60,948 nucleotides of DNA. It comes from Alphaproteobacteria bacterium (GTDB lineage: Bacteria; Pseudomonadota; Alphaproteobacteria; Elsterales; Elsteraceae). The notes under the pieces are model-generated. The model saw nothing but the letters and a program-made list of their open reading frames with translations. It had not been told where the DNA came from and did no database searches. The translations under genes and the position numbers were made by a program. This document shows, piece by piece, positions 17,904 through 27,553 of this stretch. The first letter of the stretch is position 1. Each line of letters starts with the position of its first letter. The stretch covers positions 1 to 60,948 of the forward strand of contig RDXE01000041.1 in assembly GCA_004292755.1 (NCBI GenBank). Direction: 5' to 3'.

Positions 17904-18500
17904 ATGGCAGTTCCTGATCCTGCCATCGCAGCCCCGGCGTTTGAGTTCGATCCCGCGTTGCTGGAGCGTCTGGCCCTGTATGCGCGCCGACGCTTGCAGC
18001 ACATGCGTGGCCGCTCGCTGGAAGACGCGGCCGACTATGTCTCCCGTGCGATTGTCGAAACCCTGTCGGGGACCCGGCGGCGCAATCCTGATGTGCCGAT
18101 GTTCAATCATCTGGCGGGTGTGATCTCCAGCCTGATCTCCCACGATGCGGAGCGAGCGGAGAATCGCCTGGTTGAAGGCATGCCTGAGCGCCTGACCGAC
18201 TCCGGTACCTATGAGCCCGTTGATCTGCGCGATGATGCTCCGACGCCCGAAGACGCAATGATAGCGGCAGAAGCATCTGACAGTCAGCGCAAACTGGCGA
18301 TGAAAGTGATGCAGGTATTGTCCGATGAACCCGATCTGCAGCGGTTTGCCGCTCTGGTAATGGCTGCCCACTCGCCCCCACCCCCGCGGGAGCTGGCGCG
18401 CAGCCTCGGCAAACCCGTCGAGGAGATTTACACGCTGCGGCGCAAGTTGCAGCGCCGCCTTGCCTTTCTTCTTCCTCCGCGCGAAGGGCCTCACGGATGA
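17904..18500 (+). CDS. Putative sigma-70-like (region 2/region 4) protein
   Basis: A 198-residue protein with a helical N-terminal half resembling sigma region 2 (LERLALYARRRLQHMRGRSLEDAADYV; VISSLISHDAERAENRL). A C-terminal HTH resembles region 4 (RELARSLGKPVEEIYTLRRKLQRRL). The DNA-binding residues are plausible but identity to characterised ECF factors is not clear, so this is a tentative call. ATG 17904 has a good GAGGGAG ribosome site; an alternative GTG at 17889 overlaps the leuS stop. Its stop overlaps the next ATG. No anti-sigma factor gene is adjacent; the pentapeptide protein might take that role, but this is speculation. Confidence 0.55.
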   Translation: MAVPDPAIAAPAFEFDPALLERLALYARRRLQHMRGRSLEDAADYVSRAIVETLSGTRRRNPDVPMFNHLAGVISSLISHDAERAENRLVEGMPERLTDSGTYEPVDLRDDAPTPEDAMIAAEASDSQRKLAMKVMQVLSDEPDLQRFAALVMAAHSPPPPRELARSLGKPVEEIYTLRRKLQRRLAFLLPPREGPHG

Positions 18501-19540
18501 CCAGCACCCGCCCTGCCGCAACGGCTGCTGCTGCTTTGGCATCGCTGCTGCAGTACCTGGATGACGAACTGGCGGAGCTGGAAGCAATGCCGCCCCAGGC
18601 TGTGCAGGCAGCTGCCGTCGCGGCAGGCATCGACCGCGTGGCGCTGACCCGCGCTGTGGTGCCGGGCGTGGTGAGCAGCCATCGGCGGCAACCCGCGGCC
18701 TCCTTCGTGCGATTGGCGCAGGAGGTTGGCATTGATGTCCGGCGGGATTTGGCGGCCCATGATCTGTCCGACTTGCAGCTTGCGGGCGAACCCTTCGCCC
18801 ATGCTGATCTACGCGCCGTTGACCTCAGCCGGTCAGACTTGAGCGAGGCAAGCCTTGTGCAGGCGCTGTTGGCCGATGCCGTCCTGCGTCAGGCCAAACT
18901 GCGGGCTGCTGATTTGAGCGGGGCGGATTTGACCCGCTCTGACCTGCGCGATGCGGATCTCAGCAACGCCAGTCTGATCGGGGCCACAGTCGCTGGGGCC
19001 GACTTTACTGGGGCGACGCTGGATGGCGCAAAGTTGGCCGGTGTCGATCTCAGCCGGACCACGGGTGTGCCCGATGCGCTGATGGCGCCGGAGGGGGGAT
19101 TGCCAGCGTCGGCTGATCTTGGCGATCTGCTGCGGCGGCAACTGGGTGGCTGGTGGACCAATCTGGTGGGTCCGCGCGCCAGCCAGACGGCCGAGGAACT
19201 GGTTGCCGAGCGCGAGACCACCAAGGACGACGCGGACCGCGGTCTGGTCGATCTGGCCCTTGCTCTTGCGCTGTGGCGTCTGGATCGCGGGCCAATTGCG
19301 TCGCGTTTGCTGGCTGAATCCGAACGCCGTTTCATCGCCGCTGGCCTGCCGGGGGCAGCCGCCGCGCCGATGATCTTGCGCGCGGGTCTGGCGGGTCTTG
19401 CCGGTGATGGGATTGAAGTGGCGAGTGCGCTGGCCAGCCTGCCTGGCACTCCGGGTGAGCGCGCACCACGGCTGATCGCCGCGCTGGCCCTGCTGGTCAC
19501 CGACCAATCGGTGGAGGCGACGCGTTTTTTGAAGGCTTAG
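18497..19540 (+). CDS. Pentapeptide-repeat protein
   Basis: A 347-residue protein. The N-terminal 90 residues are helical and Ala-rich. A right-handed pentapeptide-repeat helix spans about residues 92-185, with consecutive A(D/N)LSx units (ADLRAVDLSRSDLSEASLV..., AADLSGADLTRSDLRDADL). The C-terminal 150 residues are helical (LLRRQLGGWWTNLVG and a later Ala/Leu-rich region) and not recognised. Such repeats often make elongated surfaces that bind proteins, as in MfpA-type gyrase inhibitors, but nothing here proves that target. Its ATG overlaps the stop of the sigma-like gene, so the pair is co-translated. Confidence 0.8.
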   Translation: MTSTRPAATAAAALASLLQYLDDELAELEAMPPQAVQAAAVAAGIDRVALTRAVVPGVVSSHRRQPAASFVRLAQEVGIDVRRDLAAHDLSDLQLAGEPFAHADLRAVDLSRSDLSEASLVQALLADAVLRQAKLRAADLSGADLTRSDLRDADLSNASLIGATVAGADFTGATLDGAKLAGVDLSRTTGVPDALMAPEGGLPASADLGDLLRRQLGGWWTNLVGPRASQTAEELVAERETTKDDADRGLVDLALALALWRLDRGPIASRLLAESERRFIAAGLPGAAAAPMILRAGLAGLAGDGIEVASALASLPGTPGERAPRLIAALALLVTDQSVEATRFLKA

Positions 19541-19577
19541 CCGGGGAGTTCAACGGGATCGGTGCCGCCCGATAAAC

Positions 19578-19624
19578 GCGACGCCGGTGTCGCGGCCTCT
19601 CCCCAAGCACGACACCGGCGCCGC
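19578..19624. terminator. Long inverted repeat between convergent genes
   Basis: GCGACGCCGGTGTCG (19578-19592) pairs with CGACACCGGCGCCGC (19610-19624), 15 pairs with one wobble and a 17-base loop. There is no T-tract. It lies between the pentapeptide gene and the convergent phosphatase gene. The remaining bases to 19756 show nothing else. Confidence 0.55.
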
Positions 19625-19756
19625 AAGCCCCCACGGCCGTCCTGGGTATTCACTTAGCACGCTGCCCTGGTCTGGCAAGGCGCAAACCAACAAAAACCCT
19701 GCGCTCTGTGCTGGTCTGCTCGGTGGCTTTGGCGCGTGTGAGCCAGTGGCGCTCCC

Positions 19757-20551
19757 TCACGCCTCAGACAGAAGCAGGGACACCAAAGCCGACGCACAGC
19801 CGGGAGTGGCTGCCAGCACGGTATTGCCGCGGATGAGGCCGTCGTCAGCGAAAAAGTCGTTGGTCCAGGCCCCGGCCTCGCTGGCAATCGCGAGAGCGGC
19901 TGCCACATCCCACGACCAGATGTGACGCTGAAAATAGGCGTCTGAGCGGCCACAGGCGACGTCGGTCAAGCCCAGCGTGCCAGAGCCGAGGCGGCGGATG
20001 GCGGCTCCAGCCCCGATCACGCGATCCAGGTCGACAAGATGCTGGGCGCGATCCAGGCGGGGGTTCCAGCCGGTTTCGACAATGCCATGGGCGAGATCGG
20101 GCGTGGTGGCAACGCGGATCGGTCGACCATTCAAGGTCGCACCATTGCCGCTGCGTGCCAAAAACAACTCGTCCTGCATGGGGTCGTAGACGGCGCCAAG
20201 CACAGCGCGCTGGCCCACCACGAAGCCAATGGAGATGCACCAGCGTGCCAGCCCACGGGCGAAGTTGGCGGTGCCGTCGATCGGGTCGATCACCCAGCAT
20301 GCCTCGGCCCCGGTGCCACCGGCTTCTTCACCAATGATGGCGTCCTCTGGAAAGCTTTCGCCAAGACCCTTCCGGATGCGCGCTTCGACCGCACCATCCA
20401 CTTCCGTCAGATAGTCTTGCGGTCCCTTGAAGCGGTGCTGGCGTGCGTCGGGATCGCGAAAGCAGTCGCGCGCATAGGCGCCTGCCGACAGCGCAAGGGA
20501 AGCGGCAACGGCCAAGCGCCCGTCAAGATCGGGCATCGGGTCAACAATCAC
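19757..20551 (-). CDS. Inositol monophosphatase-family phosphatase
   Basis: A 264-residue Mg2+-dependent phosphatase. Metal-binding motifs are visible: EEAGGTGAEACWVIDPIDGTANF (Glu, Asp-x-Ile-Asp-Gly-Thr), and WSWDVAAALAIASEAG near the C-terminus with the last metal-binding Asp. Family members hydrolyse inositol-1-phosphate, histidinol-phosphate or related sugar phosphates, and substrate cannot be decided from sequence. The ATG overlaps the stop of the hybrid kinase gene by four bases (ATGA), so it is the third cistron of the FIST-kinase operon. ATG 20536 is an alternative start. Confidence 0.88.
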   Translation of the reverse strand: MIVDPMPDLDGRLAVAASLALSAGAYARDCFRDPDARQHRFKGPQDYLTEVDGAVEARIRKGLGESFPEDAIIGEEAGGTGAEACWVIDPIDGTANFARGLARWCISIGFVVGQRAVLGAVYDPMQDELFLARSGNGATLNGRPIRVATTPDLAHGIVETGWNPRLDRAQHLVDLDRVIGAGAAIRRLGSGTLGLTDVACGRSDAYFQRHIWSWDVAAALAIASEAGAWTNDFFADDGLIRGNTVLAATPGCASALVSLLLSEA

Positions 20552-23500
20552 GGCAGGGTCTCCAGCGCACGAGCCAACTCGGTGCGTCCGTCAGCCCCAA
20601 CAGCGCGCAGGGTGCCCAACCGCTCGTCGATCGCGTGGTTGGTGCGCAACGCCTCTTCCAGGGATCGAGCGGCGGTGGACAGACGCATCAACCCCACAAT
20701 GCCGGCCATACTGGCAAGATTATGAACATCAGCTAGGCTTGGCTGATCGCTCTGCCCCAGTAGGGTGACCACACGGTCCACCTCGCTCAAAGTCATGGTG
20801 ACAAGGTCACGGGCCTCAGCGGGCGGCATTGCGTCCCACAGCCGTGCCAGATGCGCGCGGTCAAAGCCGGGAACCACGGTCGCGCCACCAGCGGCGCGCG
20901 TGGAACCGGCAGCGGCGTCGGGCGCCGCTGAAGCGTTGGCCTGACGGTGCTGGGCAATCACTGCCAGCAATTGCTCGCGATCAAACGGCTTGGTCACATA
21001 GTCATTCATGCCTGCCGCAAGATAGGTTTCGCGGGCACCCGCCATGGCGTGGGCCGTCAGCGCGATGATGGGGACCGAGCCATGCGGTGCCCCCAAGTCG
21101 CGAATCAAGCGAGCGGCCTCGACGCCATCCATGCCCGGCATCTGAATGTCCATCAGGATGACGTCATAAACCTTCTGGCGGGCACGCTCGACTGCTGTGA
21201 AGCCATCCTCCGCGATATCAAAGCTATAGCCTGCTCGCTTCAAGATCGTGGTGGCCAGTTGGCGGTTGATGGCGTTGTCCTCCGCCAGCAGCAGGTGGCC
21301 GGAACTGCCCGGCTCCGGCAGTGGCGGCGGCACATGGTGTGGCTCGGGCTTGGCGGCTTCAATGGTCTCGCCAGACAGCAGGCGGCCCAGGCTTTCCACC
21401 AATTGGCGCACGCGCACTGGCTTCACCAGCACCAGATCGAACAGTCCCGCCTCACCATTGGCCTGACCAGGCAGACCGAGGGAGGAGGCCAGGACCAGCT
21501 TCATGCCGTTTAGGCCCGGCACAGTCTTGATCCAGCGCGCGATCTCTGTCCCTGAGAGGCCGGGCATGGATTGGTCCAGGATCACCGCCTTGGGCAGCGT
21601 GTTCTTCGCCATCATGCCGCCCAGCAGGGCGAGTGCAGAGGCGCCATCGGCCGTGTCGATCACCTCCGCTCCTGCCGCAGTCAATTGACCGCGGAACACT
21701 GTGCGGTTGGTGTCATTGTCGTCGACCACCAGGATCTGACAACCCGCGAGGGATACTGAAACGAGCGGTCGGTCAAGCGGACGACCAAGCGGAAAGCGCA
21801 GGCGCAAGGTGAAGGTGCTGCCCTTGCCGGGCTGGCTGCGCACAGTGATGGTGCCGCCCATCAGCTCCACCAACTCTCGGCAAATGGCAAGGCCAAGACC
21901 GGTGCCGCCATAGCGCCGCGTGATTGTGCTGTCTGCCTGCATGAACTTCTGGAACAGGCTGGCCTGCACAGCCTCATCCATGCCGATGCCGGTGTCGGTG
22001 ACCGCGATTGCAATCTCCACCCCTTCCGGACCAGCGGATATCGGGTCCGCCTTTACGAGGATGGAGCCTTGCGCCGTAAACTTGACGGCGTTGGACACGA
22101 GGTTCAGCACCACTTGGCGCAGCCGGTTCGGGTCGCCAACCAAGGGAACCCGCAAGGACGGGGCGACCACACAATGTAGTTCCAAATCCTTTCCTGCAGC
22201 CCTGGCAGCCATCAATTCGATGGAGTCTTCTAGGGTGTCTTCTAGCAAGAAATCCAGGCGCTCTAACTCAACGCGCCCAGCTTCAAGTTTCGAGATGTCA
22301 AGGATATCATTGATAACTGCGAGGAGGCCGTCAGCAGAGGATTGAACAGCTTCGGCAAAATGGCGCTGCTCGTCTGTTAGACCGGTATCGAGTAGCAAGG
22401 AATTCATGCCAATGATGCCATTCATTGGCGTGCGGATTTCATGGCTCATGTTCGCCAGGAAGTCAGACTTCGCGCGGTTGGCAGCTTCGGCGCGGTGGCG
22501 GGCCTCCTCCAACTCCATCTGAGCGCGTTTGAGGTCGGTCACGTCGGCAAAGATCGACACCACCCCGCCATCTGGGGTGCGGGCCTCCTTCGACTGCACC
22601 CAACGGCTGTTGGCCAAGTGATGCAGGATGGGTCGACCCGTTGGCTCAACATGCTCGGTGATCCGTCGGGCCAGCCATTCCTCCCACTCCGCCGCGGGGA
22701 CCGAGGGGTGCAACTGGTCGACCAGCCGGTGCAACGCGTCGGTAAAGCGCCCGCCCTGCCGCAGCATCTGCGCCATGCGCGGGAACATCCGCCGGAATCG
22801 GTCGTTCACCACCGTCGCACGCCCATCGGCGTCCACCAGCACAAAGCCTTCCGAGACCGCTTCGATGGCTGTCGCCAACCGGCGCTCCGCCGCGCGCAGG
22901 CGGGCGTCCGCTTCGATTTCTTGGGTGATATCGCGTTCAATGGCGATGAAGTGGGTGATGCGGTCGCCGCTGCGGGCGGGGGTGATGGAAATCTCGATCC
23001 AATAGGGGCGGCGATCTTTGGCGTAGTTCAGCAAGCGCTCCCGGATCGGCTCTCCGGCCCGCAGAGCGGCACTGATGCGGGCCAAGGCCGCGCGATCGGT
23101 TTCCGGCCCTTGGAACAGGTGGGGGGTCTTGCCGCGCAACTCCTCCAGCGTATAGCCAGTGATCTGCTCCAACGCGGCATTGGCGTAGAGGATGGTTGGG
23201 CTACTGGCGTCTGGGGTGGTGATCAGCACCCCATCATTGGCATTGATCGCCACGGTTTGCAGCAGGTGCACCCGCTCGTTGGCTTCCACTTCGCGGGTGA
23301 TGTCCCGCTCAATCCCAACCCAGTGGGTCAGGACGTCGTCGTTGAACACTGGCGTCAAGGAGACCAGAGCCCAGACGTTGCGGCCATCGCGCGCGCGGTT
23401 GAGGATTTGGACCGTGGTTGGCCGCTGTTCGGTGGAGGCGCGATACAGTTCTTCAATGGCGTCTGGATCAGCGTCGGGATGGTCCAGCATGGAGGGGTGG

Positions 23501-24222
23501 CCCGCCAGTGCCTCCTCCCGGCTGTAGCCATAGGTGCGGGTGAAGGCATTGTTGACCCACAGGATGCGCCGCTCCCGCGTGACGGGATCGGGCACGCCAG
23601 AGATGATCACTGGATCGGGGACAGACGTCGCGACGGTTTGCAGCAGGCGCAGCTGCTCGCGCTCCGCCACGTCCTGGGTGACATCGCGGATGATGCCGAT
23701 GAACTTGCGGCCATCGCTTTGGACATGGGTGCCAATCGCGACTTCGACCGGAAAGGTGGTGCCGTCGGCGCGCACGGCGCGCGTCTCGCGGCTTCGCCCG
23801 ATCACTTTGGCAGGCCCACCCGCCATATAGCGCTCAATGTGGCGCTGGTGGCCCATCCCCTCGTCTGCTGGCATCAGCAGGCCGAGGGGCTTGCCGATCA
23901 AGCTGCCGGTGGGATAGCCGAACAAGTGTTCGGCCGCGGTGTTCACATCTTCAATCACGCCATCGCCACGCGCGATCACCACGGCTGCCCCGGCCGTGTT
24001 CAGCACGGCTTTCAACAACGCAGCAGACTGCGCACGCACTTCATTGTTGGCTGAGCGAAGCTCCGCCTCCATCAAATCGGAGGCGCGATCAGCCAGCCGC
24101 CGCTCCTCATCGGCGCTTTGGTAGGCATCATCCACCAAAGCGATCAGAGTGTTAACGTCAAGCGACCCGTCCGCGCTGGCTTTGCGCGCTCGGGCCAGTT
24201 GGCGTTCCAGCAATGGATGCAT
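20548..24222 (-). CDS. Multi-PAS hybrid histidine kinase with two receivers and a C-terminal Hpt-like domain (NahK-like context)
   Basis: A cytoplasmic hybrid kinase of 1224 residues with no transmembrane segment. Domains in order: helical N-terminus (1-65); PAS (about 66-185, 195-310, 322-433 and 450-565); HisKA with phospho-acceptor His594 in [11 protein letters not shown]; HATPase (N-box [10 protein letters not shown]1 DTGIGM, G2 GGTGLGLAI); receiver 1 with Asp883; receiver 2 with Asp1025 ([10 protein letters not shown]); and an Hpt-like domain with His1167. Receiver 1 keeps the Asp and the later VKP lysine. The third PAS looks like a LOV domain without its cysteine. The ATG overlaps the FIST gene stop (TGATG), so the FIST protein is its likely signal input. 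Confidence 0.93.
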   Translation of the reverse strand: MHPLLERQLARARKASADGSLDVNTLIALVDDAYQSADEERRLADRASDLMEAELRSANNEVRAQSAALLKAVLNTAGAAVVIARGDGVIEDVNTAAEHLFGYPTGSLIGKPLGLLMPADEGMGHQRHIERYMAGGPAKVIGRSRETRAVRADGTTFPVEVAIGTHVQSDGRKFIGIIRDVTQDVAEREQLRLLQTVATSVPDPVIISGVPDPVTRERRILWVNNAFTRTYGYSREEALAGHPSMLDHPDADPDAIEELYRASTEQRPTTVQILNRARDGRNVWALVSLTPVFNDDVLTHWVGIERDITREVEANERVHLLQTVAINANDGVLITTPDASSPTILYANAALEQITGYTLEELRGKTPHLFQGPETDRAALARISAALRAGEPIRERLLNYAKDRRPYWIEISITPARSGDRITHFIAIERDITQEIEADARLRAAERRLATAIEAVSEGFVLVDADGRATVVNDRFRRMFPRMAQMLRQGGRFTDALHRLVDQLHPSVPAAEWEEWLARRITEHVEPTGRPILHHLANSRWVQSKEARTPDGGVVSIFADVTDLKRAQMELEEARHRAEAANRAKSDFLANMSHEIRTPMNGIIGMNSLLLDTGLTDEQRHFAEAVQSSADGLLAVINDILDISKLEAGRVELERLDFLLEDTLEDSIELMAARAAGKDLELHCVVAPSLRVPLVGDPNRLRQVVLNLVSNAVKFTAQGSILVKADPISAGPEGVEIAIAVTDTGIGMDEAVQASLFQKFMQADSTITRRYGGTGLGLAICRELVELMGGTITVRSQPGKGSTFTLRLRFPLGRPLDRPLVSVSLAGCQILVVDDNDTNRTVFRGQLTAAGAEVIDTADGASALALLGGMMAKNTLPKAVILDQSMPGLSGTEIARWIKTVPGLNGMKLVLASSLGLPGQANGEAGLFDLVLVKPVRVRQLVESLGRLLSGETIEAAKPEPHHVPPPLPEPGSSGHLLLAEDNAINRQLATTILKRAGYSFDIAEDGFTAVERARQKVYDVILMDIQMPGMDGVEAARLIRDLGAPHGSVPIIALTAHAMAGARETYLAAGMNDYVTKPFDREQLLAVIAQHRQANASAAPDAAAGSTRAAGGATVVPGFDRAHLARLWDAMPPAEARDLVTMTLSEVDRVVTLLGQSDQPSLADVHNLASMAGIVGLMRLSTAARSLEEALRTNHAIDERLGTLRAVGADGRTELARALETLP

Positions 24223-25355
24223 CAGGCAGCTGCTTCCGAAATCACAGTGATAGTCATAGTCTGGTTGTGGAGTTCGCAGAAGCCGCCCGTCTCGTGGGGT
24301 GACAATTCGCCATAGGAGTAGAACCCGATGCCACTCGTGTCCGCCCCCAGCACGCGCATCACCTCTTCCACTTCTTCACCACACCGTTGACCCAGGGTGA
24401 GTTTGCGACCGATGCATGAGACCATCAAGGCAAGTTTCGGGCCACTGCTTGGTGCCGTGATCTGCCCAGCCGCACGCCCTGCACCCTCGATCAACCGGTC
24501 TGTGCTGGACCGCATCAGCCGGGCCACCGCCCCTTGTGGCACATCGCCCGCAAAGGTCATGGACTGGGCTTGTTCATCAATGCCCACGATGGTGCGGGTT
24601 AGCTGGCGTCCATCGCCCAAGCTGATGTTCAAGGGAAAGTGCAGGGCGCTGCCGGGCAGGCGGGCGGCGGCCTCACCCAGATAGCGCTTGTAGAGTTCCA
24701 GCGCGGGCTGGCCGTCCAACTCAAACAGCACCGCGCCGCGAGAGCGCGTGACCAAGCGTTCCGGGCCAAAGGGCGTCCAGCCACCGTAACTGCCGTGCCC
24801 GATGCTCAACGGGCCGTAAAAGCCGATTGCCGCCACCTGACCCGGCTGCGGTGGACCATTGAGGGCCACCTTGGTCACGCCGAAGTCCGCCCCATCGCCG
24901 GCCAATCCACCGGTGACCACAACCCCGTCGTCAATGGCGTCGCGCATGCCTGCCACCAGCGCGGCCCCGTTCACCTGAGTTCCATCGCTCAGCACGAACA
25001 CCAGCCGCAAGTCGGGCGCAGCGAGGGTGGCGGCCAAGTCGCGGCCCACTGCACCGGCTCCCTTGGCGATGTCGCTGATCGCGGTTTTCACGCGGGCGGT
25101 CGAAAAACGCACGGCGGTTGCGACCATGGTGCCGTCCAGCACCTCGGTGCCCAGAATTTCGCCGCCCGTTGTGCAGCCGACGATGCTGGCCCCAGGCCAG
25201 CGTTCGGCCAGTTCGAGCGTGCGTTGCGGGTCGTCGGCCACACCGGGAGCCGCAAAATACACCACGAGGTCCGCAGCAGCGGGGGCCGCATCGCCACCGG
25301 ATGCGATGGGGCGCCAGCCATCCGCGGTGGTCCACACGGCTTGGTCAATCTGCAT
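24222..25355 (-). CDS. FIST N/C-domain sensor protein (NosP-like)
   Basis: A 377-residue cytoplasmic FIST protein. The FIST_N region (about 25-215) has WPGASIVGCTTGGEI and VVVTGGLAGDG. FIST_C (about 220-360) has LDGQPALELYKRYLGE and the GFYSYGELSPHETGGFCELHNQT end typical of the family. In Pseudomonas, Vibrio and Legionella some stand-alone FIST proteins (NosP) are haem proteins that sense nitric oxide and control a co-encoded hybrid kinase. The arrangement here is the same: the stop is shared with the kinase start as TGATG. Haem or NO binding is inference. A strong GGGAAGGG ribosome site precedes ATG 25355. Confidence 0.88.
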   Translation of the reverse strand: MQIDQAVWTTADGWRPIASGGDAAPAAADLVVYFAAPGVADDPQRTLELAERWPGASIVGCTTGGEILGTEVLDGTMVATAVRFSTARVKTAISDIAKGAGAVGRDLAATLAAPDLRLVFVLSDGTQVNGAALVAGMRDAIDDGVVVTGGLAGDGADFGVTKVALNGPPQPGQVAAIGFYGPLSIGHGSYGGWTPFGPERLVTRSRGAVLFELDGQPALELYKRYLGEAAARLPGSALHFPLNISLGDGRQLTRTIVGIDEQAQSMTFAGDVPQGAVARLMRSSTDRLIEGAGRAAGQITAPSSGPKLALMVSCIGRKLTLGQRCGEEVEEVMRVLGADTSGIGFYSYGELSPHETGGFCELHNQTMTITVISEAAA

Positions 25356-25522
25356 GATCCCTTCCCCCCTTGCGTGAGTGTGGCCGCTGGCTTGAGCGAC
25401 CTGCGCATCTTATGTGCCAGACTATCGAAGGCGATCAGCGGATAACAGCGACGAAACGTGACCCCACAGTGCCGGATCGGCTCTCTTTACCGAGGCGGGG
25501 CAGGCGGGGCACTGTGATCGCG

Positions 25523-27409
25523 ATGCGCACCATTCATTTGCTACCGTTGTTGCTGATCTGTGCCCTGGCCCCGGCTGTCGCGGGCTTGGTGGCGTGGCAG
25601 GCCGACCTGAGACGTCTGAGCGTTCAGCGTCTCGATACCGATCTGACACGCGGCGTGGATGCGACACTGGTGGCCATCGACCAGGAATTGACCGGCCGGT
25701 TGAGCCTGCTGGCCGCCCTTGCCGCGTCGGAGGAATTGGCAGCCGATCCCATCGATATCGACCGATTTCGCCATGACGCCGTGCGATTCTTGTCGGTTCA
25801 GCAGGGTTGGGCGTCGATTGGCCTTGGGCCCTATGACCCGGCGCAGCCAACCGTTGGCGGTCTCGAAGCCGCACGGAGCGATGCCGCCAACATCATCACC
25901 CTGACAGTGCCGCTGCCCCCGGCCGAGGGCCGTGGCATCGCCTTGATTGGTCGGCTGGATTTGGCTGTCCTGCGCGCGCTGCTGGAGCGCCTGCCTCTGG
26001 CGCCCGGACACACGGCTGTGGTGGCCGATAGCGCTGCCCGTGTGCTTGCCCGCTCCCAAGGGGAGAGTGCCAGCCGCGTGCTGGCTGGGGATGTCCAGGA
26101 AGCGGTTGCCCTGAGCAAAGAGACCGGTAGCGTGATCGTCGTTGCTGGAGACCCCGCCCATCGCCTTGCCGCCCGACGCTCGGCAGGCGGCTGGACGGTG
26201 CTGCTGATGACCCGCCAACCCACGGCAAGCCCAGCGCTTCCGCCGATGGTGGTCGGTGCTGCACTGGTGGTGGTCCTGTTGGTGGTGAGTGGCAGCATCC
26301 TGGTGGTGGAGAACGCCCAGCGCCGCCGCCGTGCTGCCGATGCCGCCTCCTTGGCGGCGTTGCGCGCCGCGGGCGACCAGCGCCTGGAAACCGTGGCGGC
26401 GAACTTCCCCGGCGTGATCTTTCGTCGACGCTCCTCCACCACAGGTCTGGTCAGCTTCCCCTTCATCTCCGATGGGGTGCGTAGCTTCGGGCTTAGCCCG
26501 GGGATGGTGGACGACCGCGCGGTCATCCGTCTGATCGATCCGCGCGACCGCAAGCTGTGGCGGGAGGTGCGGCGCACGGCGGAGGCTCAGCGCACCCTCG
26601 ACGTCAATATCCGGCTGCGGGACCGTGGTGGGGCGGAACGCTGGGTCCATGTCGCCACCAAAGCCTCGATAGCCGAAGATGGCGCCACAGTGTGGGACGG
26701 CGTGGTGATCGATGTCTCCTCCACCAAAGCTGCCGAGACGGCGCTGCGCGCGGCCCTGGACGCCAAGCAGGTGCTGCTGCTGGAAGTCCACCATCGGGTG
26801 AAGAACAATCTGCAGTTGATCTCCAGCCTGCTGCGCCTGCAGCAAGCGGAATTCTCTGATCCAGCCATTCGCAATGCATTCCGGGAAAGCTTGAATCGCG
26901 TGATGGCAATGGGGCTGATCCATGATCTGCTGTATGATATTGACGGCCCGGTCAGTCTGGACTTTGGCGATTATCTCTCCGCGCTCGGCTCGAAACTCGC
27001 CTTGATCCACGGCTGCGATGATCGCGTAAAGGTGAAGGTGGAAGCAGGGTCAGTTGCTCTGGCGTTGGATCGCGCAGTACCCTTGGCCCTGTTGGCCAAC
27101 GAGTTGCTGTCCAACGCGTTGAAACACGCCTTCCCCGACCGGCGGTCTGGGATAATTCAGGTTCGCCTGGATCGAGCCGGGCCGATGGTCACGTTGACCG
27201 TGCGGGACAATGGCGTCGGTTTGCCTGCGGTGCGCCCTGATCGGCCCACGGATGAGGCACGCAGATCGGGCGGGTTAGGGCTAAAAATCGTGCAATCCCT
27301 GTGTGCGCAGCTGAATGCTGATCTGATCCAGCGCTCCGAAAACGGCACAGTGTTTGCGGTCAGCTTTGCCGTTGGATTTAGCAGTGGTCGAACACGCGCA
27401 GAGACCTAG
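25523..27409 (+). CDS. Membrane sensor histidine kinase, HisKA_2 type, with PAS domain
   Basis: A 628-residue kinase. An N-terminal transmembrane helix (LLPLLLICALAPAVAGLVA) is followed by an extracytoplasmic sensor region (about 30-235) and a second membrane helix (MVVGAALVVVLLVVSGSILVV). A PAS-like domain lies at about 285-400. The HisKA_2 box LLLEVHHRVKNNLQ has His424 as the likely phospho-acceptor. The HATPase has NELLSNALKHAF and GGLGLKIV. Many HisKA_2 kinases work with general-stress or output-specific regulators. No response-regulator gene is adjacent. Start choice: ATG 25523, or GTG 25514 nine bases upstream; the longer frame from 25370 is not supported. It is divergent from the FIST operon by about 160 bp. 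Confidence 0.9.
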   Translation: MRTIHLLPLLLICALAPAVAGLVAWQADLRRLSVQRLDTDLTRGVDATLVAIDQELTGRLSLLAALAASEELAADPIDIDRFRHDAVRFLSVQQGWASIGLGPYDPAQPTVGGLEAARSDAANIITLTVPLPPAEGRGIALIGRLDLAVLRALLERLPLAPGHTAVVADSAARVLARSQGESASRVLAGDVQEAVALSKETGSVIVVAGDPAHRLAARRSAGGWTVLLMTRQPTASPALPPMVVGAALVVVLLVVSGSILVVENAQRRRRAADAASLAALRAAGDQRLETVAANFPGVIFRRRSSTTGLVSFPFISDGVRSFGLSPGMVDDRAVIRLIDPRDRKLWREVRRTAEAQRTLDVNIRLRDRGGAERWVHVATKASIAEDGATVWDGVVIDVSSTKAAETALRAALDAKQVLLLEVHHRVKNNLQLISSLLRLQQAEFSDPAIRNAFRESLNRVMAMGLIHDLLYDIDGPVSLDFGDYLSALGSKLALIHGCDDRVKVKVEAGSVALALDRAVPLALLANELLSNALKHAFPDRRSGIIQVRLDRAGPMVTLTVRDNGVGLPAVRPDRPTDEARRSGGLGLKIVQSLCAQLNADLIQRSENGTVFAVSFAVGFSSGRTRAET

Positions 27410-27480
27410 GTCAAGTTTTCACGTGACCAGTCACGGCGAATGGGGATGATTGGCACCGCGGATGCGTAAAACCAAGCAGT

Positions 27481-27506
27481 GGGCTAACCAACCCGTTGGT
27501 CGGCCC
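27481..27506. promoter_or_regulatory. Inverted repeat upstream of the RND efflux genes
   Basis: GGGCTAACCAAC pairs with GTTGGTCGGCCC (two imperfect pairs) in the 144-bp gap before the adaptor gene. It could be a repressor operator or a terminator of the kinase gene upstream. No T-tract is present. Confidence 0.35.
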
Positions 27507-27553
27507 CATCAGCGGTGTCCCTGAAGGCTTGTGTGACAGCAAGGATGATCGGA

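Noticed and set aside
22441-24054. Long plus-strand open frame (537 codons) opposite the hybrid kinase
   Set aside because: It lies fully antisense to clear PAS and kinase domains and has His/Gly/Gln-rich composition typical of mirror frames in GC-rich DNA.
25541-27010. Minus-strand open frame opposite the HisKA_2 kinase
   Set aside because: Antisense shadow; Gln/His-rich with no domain.
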